Assembly (NCBI RefSeq): GCF_002068095.1
Contig: NZ_LWIG01000059.1
Location: forward strand, 63,739 to 127,738
DNA length: 64,000 nucleotides
From: Bradyrhizobium sacchari
GTDB taxonomy: Bacteria > Pseudomonadota > Alphaproteobacteria > Rhizobiales > Xanthobacteraceae
Direction: 5' to 3'
The position numbers were made by a program, and so were the translations under genes. This document shows positions 27,918-36,805 of the stretch, one piece after another; within the stretch, counting starts at the first letter, position 1, and each line of letters opens with the position of its first letter. The notes beneath the pieces are model-generated. The model searched no databases and was not told the origin of the DNA. It worked only from the letters and a program-made list of their open reading frames with translations.

Positions 27918-28391
27918 ATGTCCTCGACGCAAATCGCTCTCGACGAGCAATGCACCCGTCAAGGTTGGATGACCTTGCTAGCCAAGGCGCCGCTCACCGA
28001 ACTCGAGCGACACTGGGCAGAAATCGTCCATCCAAAGTTTCAATGGATTCGCCGGCCGGAATACGGCGCAGCCATGCTCCAAGGGGCAGTTGGGCGGACC
28101 GGCGCGGCCTTCAATCTTGGAGAGGCGACGGTGACTCGCTGCACGGTTCAGATCGAGACTGGCGAGATCGGTATTGCCTATGTGCTCGGTCGCAACAAAC
28201 GCCACGCCGCGCTCGCCGCCCTATTCGACGCGCTGGTGCAGCGCGACCAAGTCAAAGGGACTAGCACGATCACCCCGATCATCGCCGCGCTCAAGCGTTG
28301 CGTGCGCGAAGCGGAGGGAGCAGTCCGGTGCGAGACTCAACAGAGTAAGGTGGATTTCTTCATGCTGGGGCGGGAGGTTACCGGCGAATGA
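27918..28391 (+). CDS. phnG: C-P lyase core subunit PhnG
   Basis: A 157-residue protein from ATG 27918, preceded by GGGAGAGAGAGAAG. It has the PhnG N-terminal RQGWMTLLAKA, RRPEYGAAMLQGAVGRTGAAFNLGEATVTRC, and YVLGRNKRHA that define the family. PhnG is part of the PhnGHIJ core complex that attaches methylphosphonate to ribose of ATP. The stop overlaps the phnH start (ATGA). Confidence 0.93.
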   Translation: MSSTQIALDEQCTRQGWMTLLAKAPLTELERHWAEIVHPKFQWIRRPEYGAAMLQGAVGRTGAAFNLGEATVTRCTVQIETGEIGIAYVLGRNKRHAALAALFDALVQRDQVKGTSTITPIIAALKRCVREAEGAVRCETQQSKVDFFMLGREVTGE

Positions 28392-28984
28392 GGGCTGATA
28401 TGATACCGCTCGCCTTCCGCGATCCCGTTCACGATTCGCAGTCGGCCTTCCGCCGGCTTCTGAGGGCACTCTCCCGACCCGGCACCCCCGTCTCGCTTCC
28501 CGGCCCTGCGGAAGCGCCGGAGCCGATGGGCGGGCCGCTCGCAGCGATCGCTCTAACGCTCGCCGACGCCGATTGCCCGATTTGGCTTGACCCGGCCCTG
28601 TCGACTGAGCGGGTGCGGCGCTATCTTCATTTTCATACAAACGCGCCGCAGCTTGCCGATCCGAGGGCCGCGGCCATCGCCCTGATCGGAGATGCCGGCT
28701 GGCTGCCGGGACTTAATGGCTTTCACCCGGGCGATGCCCCTTACCCGGACCGGTCAACAACGCTGATCCTCCAATTGCCCGCGCTCACCGGCGGGTCCAC
28801 GGTCCGTCTCTCTGGACCCGGTATCGAGACCACCACAAGCCTCGCGCCCCTGGGCCTGCCGAACTGGTTCTGGCCGGCCTGGCACGAGAACGCCGCACGT
28901 TATCCGCTCGGCGTTGACATCTTTCTCACCGACGATCGCGCTGTCGTCGGCCTTCCGCGGTCCACCAATGTTGAGGTACCATGA
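28388..28984 (+). CDS. phnH: C-P lyase core subunit PhnH
   Basis: A 198-residue protein with the family start FRDPVHDSQSAFRRLLRALS, LLP-type segments and QLPALTGG, ending in GVDIFLTDD-x2-VVGLPR. PhnH is a structural subunit of the C-P lyase core complex. Translational coupling to phnG and phnI is suggested by 4-nt overlaps on both sides. Confidence 0.93.
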   Translation: MRADMIPLAFRDPVHDSQSAFRRLLRALSRPGTPVSLPGPAEAPEPMGGPLAAIALTLADADCPIWLDPALSTERVRRYLHFHTNAPQLADPRAAAIALIGDAGWLPGLNGFHPGDAPYPDRSTTLILQLPALTGGSTVRLSGPGIETTTSLAPLGLPNWFWPAWHENAARYPLGVDIFLTDDRAVVGLPRSTNVEVP

Positions 28985-30162
28985 TCACCTCGATTAAGGG
29001 CGGTGAAGCCGCTATCGCCGCGTCGCACCGTCTCCTTGCCAAGCGCCGGCGCGGCGACCCGGCGATTGCCAATCTAAGCGTCGGCCAGATCCGCGAGCAA
29101 TTGTCGCTCGCCGTCGACCGAGTGATGAGCGAAGGCTCGCTCTATGATCCGGAGCTTGCGGCGCTCGCTATCAAGCAGGCCGAGGGCGACCTTGTAGAGG
29201 CGATCTATCTGTTGCGCGCTTTCCGAACCACACTCACTCGCTTCGGTCATGCCGAACCGATTGATACGGCTGCGATGATTGTGCGGCGCCGAATCGCAAC
29301 GACCCACAAAGATGTGCCAGGCGGCCAGCTCCTCGGGCCGACCTACGACTACACCCATCGCATGCTCGACATTGCTCTGATGGGAGAGGCTGGACATGAG
29401 AACCTCTCAGATCTCACCGGCGAGCGCGAAGCGGAAGACGAGTTAGAAAACACAGCGGCCGATGCCGACGCAGTGGCCTCCGCATTGAGGAGAGACTGCG
29501 GTGTGCTCGCGCGGACCGACCTCGTAGAGCCCGCGCTGTCGGAGGCGCACGGCAAGGTCGCCGACATCACGCGCGCCCCCGTGATGTTCCCGTCGAGAAG
29601 GGACGAGCGGCTGCAGAGCCTGGCCCGGGGGGACGAGGGGTTTTTGATGGGCCTTTGCTATTCGACCATGCGTGGTTATGGGCGCAGCCATCCCTTCATT
29701 GCCGAGCTGCGCTACGGTGACGCTACGGTTGTCCTGACCGTCCCCGAACTCGACATATCGGTCGGCATCGGCGCTGTCCGTCTGACCGAATGCCAGACAG
29801 TACATCTGACCAGCCGAGATGACTCGGTGCCCCCACGTTATACGCGCGGGTATGGCCTCGTGCTCGGTCATGGCGAACGCAAAGCGATCTCGATGGCGAT
29901 GCTCGACCGGACGCTGCGATCGGCTGAGCTGGGCGAAACGGTCGCTTACCCGGCACAGGATGACGAATTCGTCCTCTCTCATTGCGACAGTGTCGCGGCA
30001 TCCGGCTTGGTGCAGCATCTGAAGCTGCCTCACTACGTCGATTTCCAGGCCGAGCTGCAGTTGCTCAGCCAGATGCGTGCGGACTACGCGAAACGACGTG
30101 CCGAGCCGGGCTTCAAAACCGCTGACCCGGCTACAATCACGGAGACGCTCGGTGGGGATTGA
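28981..30162 (+). CDS. phnI: C-P lyase core subunit PhnI
   Basis: A 393-residue protein. Hallmarks are VKGGE-like IKGGEAAIAAS at the N-terminus, LRAFRTTL, LDIALMGE, FPSRRDERLQSLARGD, GFLMGLCYSTMRGYGRSHPF near residue 220, and SHCDSVAASGLVQHLKLPHYVDFQ near the C-terminus. PhnI has nucleosidase activity toward purine nucleotides and helps couple phosphonate to ribose. It overlaps phnH by 4 nt and phnJ by 11 nt. Confidence 0.95.
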   Translation: MITSIKGGEAAIAASHRLLAKRRRGDPAIANLSVGQIREQLSLAVDRVMSEGSLYDPELAALAIKQAEGDLVEAIYLLRAFRTTLTRFGHAEPIDTAAMIVRRRIATTHKDVPGGQLLGPTYDYTHRMLDIALMGEAGHENLSDLTGEREAEDELENTAADADAVASALRRDCGVLARTDLVEPALSEAHGKVADITRAPVMFPSRRDERLQSLARGDEGFLMGLCYSTMRGYGRSHPFIAELRYGDATVVLTVPELDISVGIGAVRLTECQTVHLTSRDDSVPPRYTRGYGLVLGHGERKAISMAMLDRTLRSAELGETVAYPAQDDEFVLSHCDSVAASGLVQHLKLPHYVDFQAELQLLSQMRADYAKRRAEPGFKTADPATITETLGGD

Positions 30163-31018
30163 TCTCGCGTTCGATGACCATGGCGTTTACAGCTTCGCTT
30201 ATCTCGACGAGATGACGAAGCGGATGATCCGGCGAGCGATCCTGAAGGCGGTGGCCGTTCCCGGCTACCAGGTGCCGTTCGGCAGCCGCGAGATGCCGCT
30301 TCCCCCGGGCTGGGGCACGGGTGGGCTCCAGGTCACCGCGAGCCTCCTCGGCCGCGAGGACATGCTGAAGGTGATCGACCAGGGTGCCGATGATACCACC
30401 AATGCCATCTCGATTCGTCGCTTCTTCGCCAGGGTCGCAGGCGTCGCCACAACGGAGCGCACCGGAGAGGCGACTGTGATCCAAACCCGCCATCGCATTC
30501 CCGAGCGGGCGCTCACCGAGGACCAGATCATCGTCTTCCAGCAACCGCAGCCGGAACCCTTGCGCCGGTTCATCCCGCATGAGGTCGTCGCGCGGAAACT
30601 CCACGCCTTCGCCCAATACGGTGTGATGTACGTGCGACTGTACGAGGATATTTCCCGGCTCGGCCACGTCGCCATGTCGAGCGATTATCCGGTCATCGTC
30701 AATGGGCGCTACCTCGCCTCGCCGTCACCGATTCCGAAATTCGACAATCCGAAGTTACACCGCAGCCGCGCGCTCGCCCTGTTCGGTGCAGGCCGTGAGA
30801 GGCGTATCCATGCCATCCCGCCTTTCACTGATGTAAAAAGTCTCGATTTCGTCGACCATCCTTTTACCGTGCAACACTTCGAATCCTGCTGCTCGCTTTG
30901 CGGCGCACAGGATAGCTATCTGGACGAGATCCTCCTCGATGATGGCGGTAGGCGGGCCTTTGTTTGCTCAGATACCGCCTATTGCGCCGAGCAGCGCGGC
31001 GAAAGGACTAAGTCATGA
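30152..31018 (+). CDS. phnJ: C-P lyase (alpha-D-ribose 1-methylphosphonate 5-phosphate C-P lyase)
   Basis: A 288-residue radical SAM enzyme. The iron-sulfur ligands form CX2CX21CX5C near the C-terminus (CSLC ... CSDTAYC), exactly as in PhnJ. The glycine-radical region PFGSREMPLPPGWGTGG is near residue 45. The start is GTG 30152 with GGAG seven nt upstream, inside the end of phnI. It cleaves the carbon-phosphorus bond and is the catalytic subunit of the pathway. Confidence 0.95.
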   Translation: MGIDLAFDDHGVYSFAYLDEMTKRMIRRAILKAVAVPGYQVPFGSREMPLPPGWGTGGLQVTASLLGREDMLKVIDQGADDTTNAISIRRFFARVAGVATTERTGEATVIQTRHRIPERALTEDQIIVFQQPQPEPLRRFIPHEVVARKLHAFAQYGVMYVRLYEDISRLGHVAMSSDYPVIVNGRYLASPSPIPKFDNPKLHRSRALALFGAGRERRIHAIPPFTDVKSLDFVDHPFTVQHFESCCSLCGAQDSYLDEILLDDGGRRAFVCSDTAYCAEQRGERTKS

Positions 31019-31797
31019 AAGCGAGAGCGAGGGAAATTCTTCGGGTGGAGCGTCTCTCCAAGACTTTCGGGGGGCGCGTTCCTGCTTGCAGCGCAGTATC
31101 GTTCTCGCTGCGCCAGGGCGAGGTTCTCGGCATTGTCGGAGAGAGCGGCTCCGGCAAGTCGACCCTGCTCCGCTGTCTTGCGGGCCGCATCCAGCCAGAT
31201 GAAGGAAAAGTACTGATCGCCTCCGATGACCATATCATCGATCTCTGGACAATGGACGAAGCCTCGCGCGAGCAATTTCTGCCAACTACTGTCTCACTCA
31301 TTCACCAAAACCCGCGCGACGGATTGCGCCTCGATATCAGTGCTGGCGGCAATATCGCCGAGCCTCTAATGGCCGCTGGCGGTCGCCACTACGGCTCCTT
31401 ACGAACGACGGCGTTGGAATGGCTTCAGAAAGTCGATATCGAGAAACGGCGCATTGACGATCTGCCCGAGATTTTCTCCGGCGGCATGCAGCAGCGCCTA
31501 CAGATTGCACGGGGGCTAGCCACTCATCCACGCCTCGTGTTGATGGATGAACCGACCGGCGGCCTCGATGTCTCGGTTCAGGCAAAGCTCCTTGACCTAC
31601 TGCGCAGCCTCGTCCGAGAGCTCGGCATCGCCGTCGTTGTTGTTACCCACGATATTGGCGTGGCACGTCTCCTCGCTGACCGGCTGATGGTGATGCAGCG
31701 CGGGCGAGTCATCGAGGAGGGACTCACGGACCAAGTGCTCGATGACCCTCATCACGCCTATACGCAATTACTCGTCTCCTCTGTACTACAAGGCTAA
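31015..31797 (+). CDS. phnK: C-P lyase ABC-type subunit PhnK
   Basis: A 260-residue ABC ATPase. Walker A is GESGSGKST near residue 44, the signature [15 protein letters not shown] near 160, Walker [13 protein letters not shown] near 180, and the switch [14 protein letters not shown]. PhnK binds the PhnGHIJ core through PhnJ and does not form a transporter. ATG overlaps the phnJ stop (ATGA). Confidence 0.93.
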   Translation: MKARAREILRVERLSKTFGGRVPACSAVSFSLRQGEVLGIVGESGSGKSTLLRCLAGRIQPDEGKVLIASDDHIIDLWTMDEASREQFLPTTVSLIHQNPRDGLRLDISAGGNIAEPLMAAGGRHYGSLRTTALEWLQKVDIEKRRIDDLPEIFSGGMQQRLQIARGLATHPRLVLMDEPTGGLDVSVQAKLLDLLRSLVRELGIAVVVVTHDIGVARLLADRLMVMQRGRVIEEGLTDQVLDDPHHAYTQLLVSSVLQG

Positions 31798-32546
31798 TGA
31801 AAGACACCATTATGACCATTCTCGTTAGCGTCGACGGTCTGTCCAAGGCCTTTACGCTTCATACTCAGGGCGGCGCAGAGATTGAGGTCTTCAAGGATGT
31901 CTCACTTGAGGTCCTCGCGGGAGAGTGCGTCTGTCTGCATGGCCCCTCCGGGGCCGGCAAGTCGACGTTGCTGCGCTCGCTTTACGCCAACTACAAGCCG
32001 GACGCCGGGCAGATCATCGTGCAACACGGCGGCGAGTCGATTGACCTCGTGAGTGCGGAGCCCTGGGAAGTGCTCGAGGTGCGTCGCCATACGATGGGGT
32101 ATGTCAGCCAATTCCTACGCGTCATCCCCCGCGTCGTCACCATTGACGTCGTCGCCGAGCCGGCGATCGCCATTGGTATTCCGGCAGATGAAGCACATGC
32201 AAAGGCGAAAGCGCTGCTTGCTCGGCTCAGCATTCCCGAGCGACTCTGGTCGCTGGCACCTGCAACCTTCTCGGGGGGCGAGCAGCAGCGCGTCAACATC
32301 GCTCGCGGCTTTATGGTCAACTACCCGGTTCTGCTTCTCGATGAGCCAACAGCCTCGCTCGACTCCGCCAACCGCCGAAGCGTGGTCGAGCTGATCAACG
32401 AGGCGAAGGCGCGCGGGACCGCGATTGTCGGCATCTTCCATGATGAGGAGGTACGCGAGGCTGTGGCCGACCGCCTGTTTGAGGTGGGCCACTCGTCCGT
32501 TCGCAAGTCTCGCCGCCGCACCGCAACGGCGGAGGCAGTCGCATAA
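31797..32546 (+). CDS. phnL: C-P lyase ABC-type subunit PhnL
   Basis: A 249-residue ABC ATPase with Walker [10 protein letters not shown] near residue 46, signature [15 protein letters not shown] near 157 and Walker [13 protein letters not shown] near 178. FTLHTQGG and [22 protein letters not shown] are typical of PhnL. The start overlaps the phnK stop as TAATG; ATG 31812 is an alternative. It acts with PhnK on the C-P lyase complex. Confidence 0.92.
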   Translation: MKDTIMTILVSVDGLSKAFTLHTQGGAEIEVFKDVSLEVLAGECVCLHGPSGAGKSTLLRSLYANYKPDAGQIIVQHGGESIDLVSAEPWEVLEVRRHTMGYVSQFLRVIPRVVTIDVVAEPAIAIGIPADEAHAKAKALLARLSIPERLWSLAPATFSGGEQQRVNIARGFMVNYPVLLLDEPTASLDSANRRSVVELINEAKARGTAIVGIFHDEEVREAVADRLFEVGHSSVRKSRRRTATAEAVA

Positions 32547-33280
32547 TGTCCGAGTCGTCCACGTCGCGCTATGCGATCTACTACACGCCCGCACCGGAAC
32601 ACGCGCTGACGGTGGCGGCGAGAGCCTGGCTTGGGCGGGACGCGTTCGCTGGAGGCTCGTTCACTCCATCCGATGAAATCACAGCCAGTGGTACGACCTT
32701 GGCTCGCCGCGCGCTGACCACCGCGGCGAGCCGCTATGGCTTCCACGCGACGCTCAAGGCGCCCTTCCATCTGAAAGAGGGCTATTCGGTCGAGGAACTG
32801 GAGCGAGCACTCCGTACGTTCGTCAGGAGCTGGCTTCCCTGCCCGGTCGGCCCCCTGAAGATCGATCTTCTTGGCGGCTTCTTCGTTCTGGTTCCCATGA
32901 ATCCGATCCCAACTTTGGTTGGCTTTGCCTCTCAGATCGTTAAGGAGTTCGATCGGTTCCGGGGGCCCCTTTGCCATGACGAGTTTCAACGGCGTCTGCG
33001 CGGTCCGCTTGATGAGATCGAGACAACTCATCTGGTGCGATGGGGCTATCCTTACGTATTCGATCGTTTTCGTTTCCACATGACCCTGACCGATCGTGTT
33101 CCCGTTGCAAGTCAGGCCGACGTAAAGAAAGAGCTGAATGCGTTCTTCGGAACGCTACTTTGCGAAGACTACAGCATCGATACTCTTTCTCTCTTTGTTC
33201 AGGAACATCCTGGCGCAAATTTCGTCGTGCGGTCGCAGTTTGCTTTGAGGACCCGTACCCTTCTCAAGGAGGCAGTCTAA
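32546..33280 (+). CDS. DUF1045 phosphonate-operon protein (2H phosphoesterase-like)
   Basis: A 244-residue protein of the family found inside many phn operons. It begins RYAIYYTPAPEHAL and carries two H-x-[ST]-type motifs expected of 2H phosphoesterases: GFHATLKAPF near residue 72 and FHMTLTDR near 178. By analogy it may act on a cyclic or diphosphorylated ribose intermediate of phosphonate breakdown. It overlaps phnL as TAATG. Confidence 0.85.
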   Translation: MSESSTSRYAIYYTPAPEHALTVAARAWLGRDAFAGGSFTPSDEITASGTTLARRALTTAASRYGFHATLKAPFHLKEGYSVEELERALRTFVRSWLPCPVGPLKIDLLGGFFVLVPMNPIPTLVGFASQIVKEFDRFRGPLCHDEFQRRLRGPLDEIETTHLVRWGYPYVFDRFRFHMTLTDRVPVASQADVKKELNAFFGTLLCEDYSIDTLSLFVQEHPGANFVVRSQFALRTRTLLKEAV

Positions 33281-33284
33281 GCTG

Positions 33285-33822
33285 ATGCTTTCTGCACACC
33301 GCCATCCCGTTCTCGATTTTAGCCCCGGCGGCGCGGGCAAGTACACGTTCATCGATTTTGCTCGCATGCAGCTGCAGTCAGATCCCTGTTTTCATTTCGC
33401 CCGCCAGGTGATCACCAGGCTTCGTTCCATCGCTGAGGATCACGGATCCGTCGATGTAGAAGAATTCCAACGACGCGCCAGCGCCGGCATGTTGGCTCTG
33501 AATTGGCACCCACACGAGCTGTTCTACGGGATTACCATTGTTGGCGACGACGAGCTTGATTGCGGCGCTGTGGCGCTAGCGGACGGCTCTCGAACCATCG
33601 TGCGCTTGGCTCGTAACCGCCACCCAGAATTACGTGTGGTCAATGTCACCGCACAGTCAGAAGTCTTATCCGAGCGCCGGGAAAGTGAGCCGGCTGTTGA
33701 AGCGGCGCCTCGAGCGAAGCGACATGGCGCCGATGCAAGGAAATGACGTGCTGCACATAGAAAACGCCGGTTCCGTGAACGTGGCCGGTGATCGGTTTAT
33801 CGATGCGCTACGCGCGTACTAA
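33285..33822 (+). pseudogene. phnN: ribose 1,5-bisphosphokinase PhnN, frameshifted
   Basis: The first frame (33285-33746) matches PhnN: SPGGAGKYTF in place of the P-loop (the first glycine is replaced by serine), FARQVITR, SAGMLALNWHPHELFYGI and ADGSRTIV, VVNVTAQSEVLSER. Near 33670-33700 the homologous reading moves to another frame, LLKRRLERSD...LHIENAGSVNVAGDRFIDAL, ending at 33822. In PhnN that segment forms the C-terminus. One indel separates the frames. The kinase makes PRPP from ribose 1,5-bisphosphate; loss could be tolerated because another kinase can act. Confidence 0.75.
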
Positions 33823-34130
33823 TTCAGACCCCAAAGGTCCTGAAAGTTTGCGTACAACATCGTGCAAGATCAAGAGGAGGTAAGCCAACGCCAGCTTCAC
33901 GGACTCATCAAGCATGTGAGCTCCCAGCCAGCCGGTGTTTAAGTGCACGGCCGGCTTCGCCGGGTCGTGAGGCAGACCGATAGGATAGTTGCAGTCAGCC
34001 ATCCGTCAGTGCTCGTCATCGGACCGAGCAGCGGCGAGTGGTTTGTTTTTTCTTGATTGTGCCCTGAGCGGCACGCTGGCGTGCGGCCAAACCAACCCGG
34101 ATCATCTAAGACACACACAATGAGCAAGAG
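33823..34130. other. spacer between phnN and the LysR gene
   Basis: About 310 bp. A 64-codon minus-strand frame (33808-34002) contains a short hydrophobic stretch but has no recognised family or ribosome binding site. I see no clear promoter for the LysR gene. Confidence 0.4.
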
Positions 34131-35078
34131 ATGGCGCGCGCCACAAAACGCAACCCAAGGACGCCGAGAAAGAATAGTACAATCCATTTCCAGCAGCTGC
34201 GTTACGCCGTTGCAGCAGCGGATCACGGCAGTTTTCGAGCGGCCGCCGAAATGTTGAAGGTTCAACAAGTGACGGTGAGCCGCTGCGTTCGTCAGCTTGA
34301 AAAGGCGGTCGGCACTCGCATCTTCGATCGATACAGCGGGGGCGTCCGTGCGAGTCAGTTTGGTCGTTCATTCCTGCGCGTCGCAAGAAGCATCATGGAA
34401 CAGGCCGACAGCTTGGAAAACTCAGGACGGATGACCGAACGTGGTGAGTCTGGCCGGCTTGCAATCGGCTTTTATACGTCAATTAGCGCTGGCAGCCTTC
34501 TTGCGTTGTTGGTCGAATACAAGCAGCAATTTCCACAGGTCGATATTCAAATGATTGAACGTTCGAAGGACCGTCTCACGACAGCCTTACGCAACCAGGC
34601 CGTGGACGCCGCCATTGTGACCGGCGAAGGAGCTCTTCCTGGAGCGAGGTCGATGCCGCTCTGGAGCGAGCGCATTATGGCAGTCTTGCCCGCAGGCCAC
34701 CGATTAGCCGAAAGCCAAACCGTTTCGTGGACGGATCTCAGCGGCGAGACCCTCTTGCTTGGTCGGCGAGATCCTGGACCTGCAATTCACGAATGTCTCC
34801 TCGCAAATCTCCTCTGCCTAGAGGATCGACCCAAAATCGAATGGCACGATGCGACGCGAGAAACTCTAAGAAGCCTTGTTGGCGCCTTTCCGCGTATTGG
34901 ACTCACACTCGAATCGTCCCTTGGCACGAACTCCGAGGATATCGTTTACAGGGAGATCCGGGACGGCGCTGGTTCGACGCGGATCGGGCTCTCTGTGAGC
35001 TGGCGAGCAGAGAACGAAAGTCCAGCGCTGGCAAATTTCTTAAAGTTGCTGAAACGACGATACCCGTCACCTTCCTGA
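34131..35078 (+). CDS. LysR-family transcriptional regulator
   Basis: A 315-residue regulator. The winged HTH spans about residues 18-78 (IHFQQLRYAVAAADHGSFRAAAE, VQQVTVSRCVRQLEKAVG, LFDR-like IFDRYSGG). The effector-binding domain begins LAIGFYTSISAG near residue 108 and includes MAVLPAGHRLA. A basic tail precedes the HTH. It is encoded downstream of and co-directional with the phn operon, so its target is uncertain; LysR proteins often control a divergent gene, and none is present here. Confidence 0.88.
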   Translation: MARATKRNPRTPRKNSTIHFQQLRYAVAAADHGSFRAAAEMLKVQQVTVSRCVRQLEKAVGTRIFDRYSGGVRASQFGRSFLRVARSIMEQADSLENSGRMTERGESGRLAIGFYTSISAGSLLALLVEYKQQFPQVDIQMIERSKDRLTTALRNQAVDAAIVTGEGALPGARSMPLWSERIMAVLPAGHRLAESQTVSWTDLSGETLLLGRRDPGPAIHECLLANLLCLEDRPKIEWHDATRETLRSLVGAFPRIGLTLESSLGTNSEDIVYREIRDGAGSTRIGLSVSWRAENESPALANFLKLLKRRYPSPS

Positions 35079-35148
35079 TTTGTCTGCCGCTGTAACACCG
35101 ACGCTCCGATTGATTGGCGAGGGCACCAGAACGCGTAGCGCAACGATG

Positions 35149-35515
35149 TCAAGCGACAGGCGACGGCGCTCGTATTCTGGCGGAGGAGAAGAAGGACGAT
35201 TGGCAGGCGTTCAACTTGCTTCGGGATCGGCTACGGCTGCCGGAGCCCTCCCTCGATCTCTTAATTCTATGCTGCCCCTTGAGCACCGTCGTCCGTTGGA
35301 GAGCCGTTGAATTCGAGGAAGGCCGCGAACGGTTGGGCGGCAGAACGGCAACGAGCTCACCCAACGTCCAATGGTGTAGTCTCTTGCAGGCGATAGAGGC
35401 CGATCGGCACTCTCGCTGAAGCGTTCCCAATGTACAATTGCGTTCCGTATTTGGGGGACGCCAGAGCGAGAAGAGTGGCACCACAGGCGGCTAGAATGGC
35501 CGAAAACCGTCCCAT
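35149..35515 (-). pseudogene. traF: conjugal transfer TraF / S26 signal-peptidase remnant
   Basis: From ATG 35515 the minus strand reads MGRFSAILAACGATLLALASPK, YGTQLYIGNASARVPIGLYRL and PLDVG, then the sense moves one frame to ELVAVLPPN. This is the N-terminal part of TraF-type peptidases that process the conjugative pilin; the serine follows NASARVPIGLY. The downstream catalytic lysine region is not recognisable. It lies in a row of decayed ICE genes. Confidence 0.6.
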
Positions 35516-35523
35516 CAGAGTGT

Positions 35524-35980
35524 TACCCTTCGACGCTGGAGCCAACCTGGCGAGGGGCGCGGGTGCAGGCCCACGGGGCTTCGTTGACGGAGAGGCGGTT
35601 GTCGACGTGATGCCAATACTCACGCGCAGGCTCGGCGGGATTGATGCCCAGAGCTTCCACCGCATCGATCAACTGGAGCGCGCGGCCGACCTTCGGGCAC
35701 TCAGTTAGCGGCAGCAGGCTTCCCCGCCGGGCCTACCGAGGAGACGGTGGAAAAACGCGGCCCTGGTGCGACCGCGCGCATCACATCAATGCGTAACAGG
35801 ACTGGCCCGAAGTCGTTGGACAAACAGCGAACGAAGGCGAAGATGCTGCCGGCGCAAATGAAGGGATGCGGCGCTGACGATGATCCGTTCGGCTGCGGGC
35901 TTGCCGAAACGAATTCGGTTCTCGATCCGCGTTGCAAGCTACAAGAGTCAGAGGTTTGTGAGTTCGCTCGCTCCAGATGA
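35524..35980 (-). pseudogene. DUF2840 protein remnant (ICE-associated)
   Basis: Minus-strand pieces in at least three frames: RIENRIRFGKPAAERII, then SIFAFVRCLSNDFGPVLLRIDVMRAVAPG split across frames, GRALQLIDAVEALGINPAEPA and YWHHVDNRLSVNEAP. This order and content match DUF2840 proteins that precede traF in alphaproteobacterial ICEs. Several indels and stops disable it. Confidence 0.6.
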
Positions 35981-36009
35981 TTGAGACAGATGGGGCTGTA
36001 CCGCCGGGC

Positions 36010-36396
36010 ACGGCAGCCGAGGCGCATGCACAGCAGAGCCCAGGCTGGGCAGAGAGGTCATCATGAAGCAGCGCTCATCGGTGTTGCCGAACCGCCGCAG
36101 CCATCCTGCCGACTTTGCCGCCGAGAGGCGGCGATCCCCGCGAAGACCGCCAGTTCAGAAAGTCCGCAGCATAGATCGCCCACGCCATATTCCGGCGTGC
36201 TGGCGAGGTCATCGTGATCGTTCCAGGCGAAAAACGGTTGCTGAAATTCCCTCAAACTGGCGAGCGTGAGCAACGGATATGTGCTCAGGTCTTGCCGCTC
36301 ACGGAGCAGCAGATCGTCAGGATCCACGCGAGGCAGCTCGAACTGGTCGCGCGCTGAATGAGGTGAGCTATATTGAGACAGGTTACGGTCTGACAT
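36010..36396 (-). pseudogene. ICE replication initiator (RepA-like) remnant
   Basis: The frame starting at 36396 has DDLLLRERQDLSTYPLLTL, resembling the start of RepA-like proteins of these ICEs (RDAQDLM-x-YPFFSL). Further on, a different frame reads NMAWAIYAADFLNW, similar to GMATIWDADVLIW of the family. The rest is missing, as is the parA gene usually found next to it. It lies 4 nt from the excisionase-like gene, on the same strand. Confidence 0.5.
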
Positions 36397-36399
36397 GGC

Positions 36400-36678
36400 T
36401 CAGCGACGCTCTTTGCCGGCATAGGGAATGGGTGTCTGCCGTTTGGCAGGCAGCACGAACCCGTTGCCGGGATCGCTGGTCGAAGTCTTGGCACCGCGAT
36501 CCACCCAGACCTTCAGGTCGTCAATCCCGTAGACGACGCGGCCTCCCAGCTTCCGGTACATCGGGCCGGTGCCATAGGTGCGGTGCTTCTCCAGCGTGCG
36601 GCTGGACAGGCCGAGAAAGCGCGCAGCTTCGGGCGTGCGGAGGTAGCGTGGCGGCAAGCCGGCGTTCAGATGGGGCAT
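36400..36678 (-). CDS. AlpA/RdfS-like helix-turn-helix excisionase
   Basis: A 92-residue protein starting at ATG 36678. The MerR-like HTH_17 domain covers residues 10-60: RYLRTPEAARFLGLSSRTLE, KHRTYGTGPMYRKLGGRVVY and DDLKVWVDRG. Short proteins of this type act as recombination directionality factors in ICEs (RdfS of Mesorhizobium symbiosis islands) or regulate prophage integrases. Its neighbours, DUF2285 proteins and traF, support the ICE role. The integrase itself is not in the window. Confidence 0.75.
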   Translation of the reverse strand: MPHLNAGLPPRYLRTPEAARFLGLSSRTLEKHRTYGTGPMYRKLGGRVVYGIDDLKVWVDRGAKTSTSDPGNGFVLPAKRQTPIPYAGKERR

Positions 36679-36805
36679 TGGCGAGACCCCGTGATCGTCT
36701 GGAGCGCGGCCAGGTTCGGCCAGCGCGCCGACGGTCATGATGGCGCAATGCATGGGCTGACGGGGATGCCGAAAGATGTAGGGGCAGAAATTCGGCACCG
36801 CCTCG

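Noticed and set aside
33808-34002. 64-codon minus-strand frame with a hydrophobic stretch
   Set aside because: No recognised family or ribosome binding site, and it overlaps the end of phnN.
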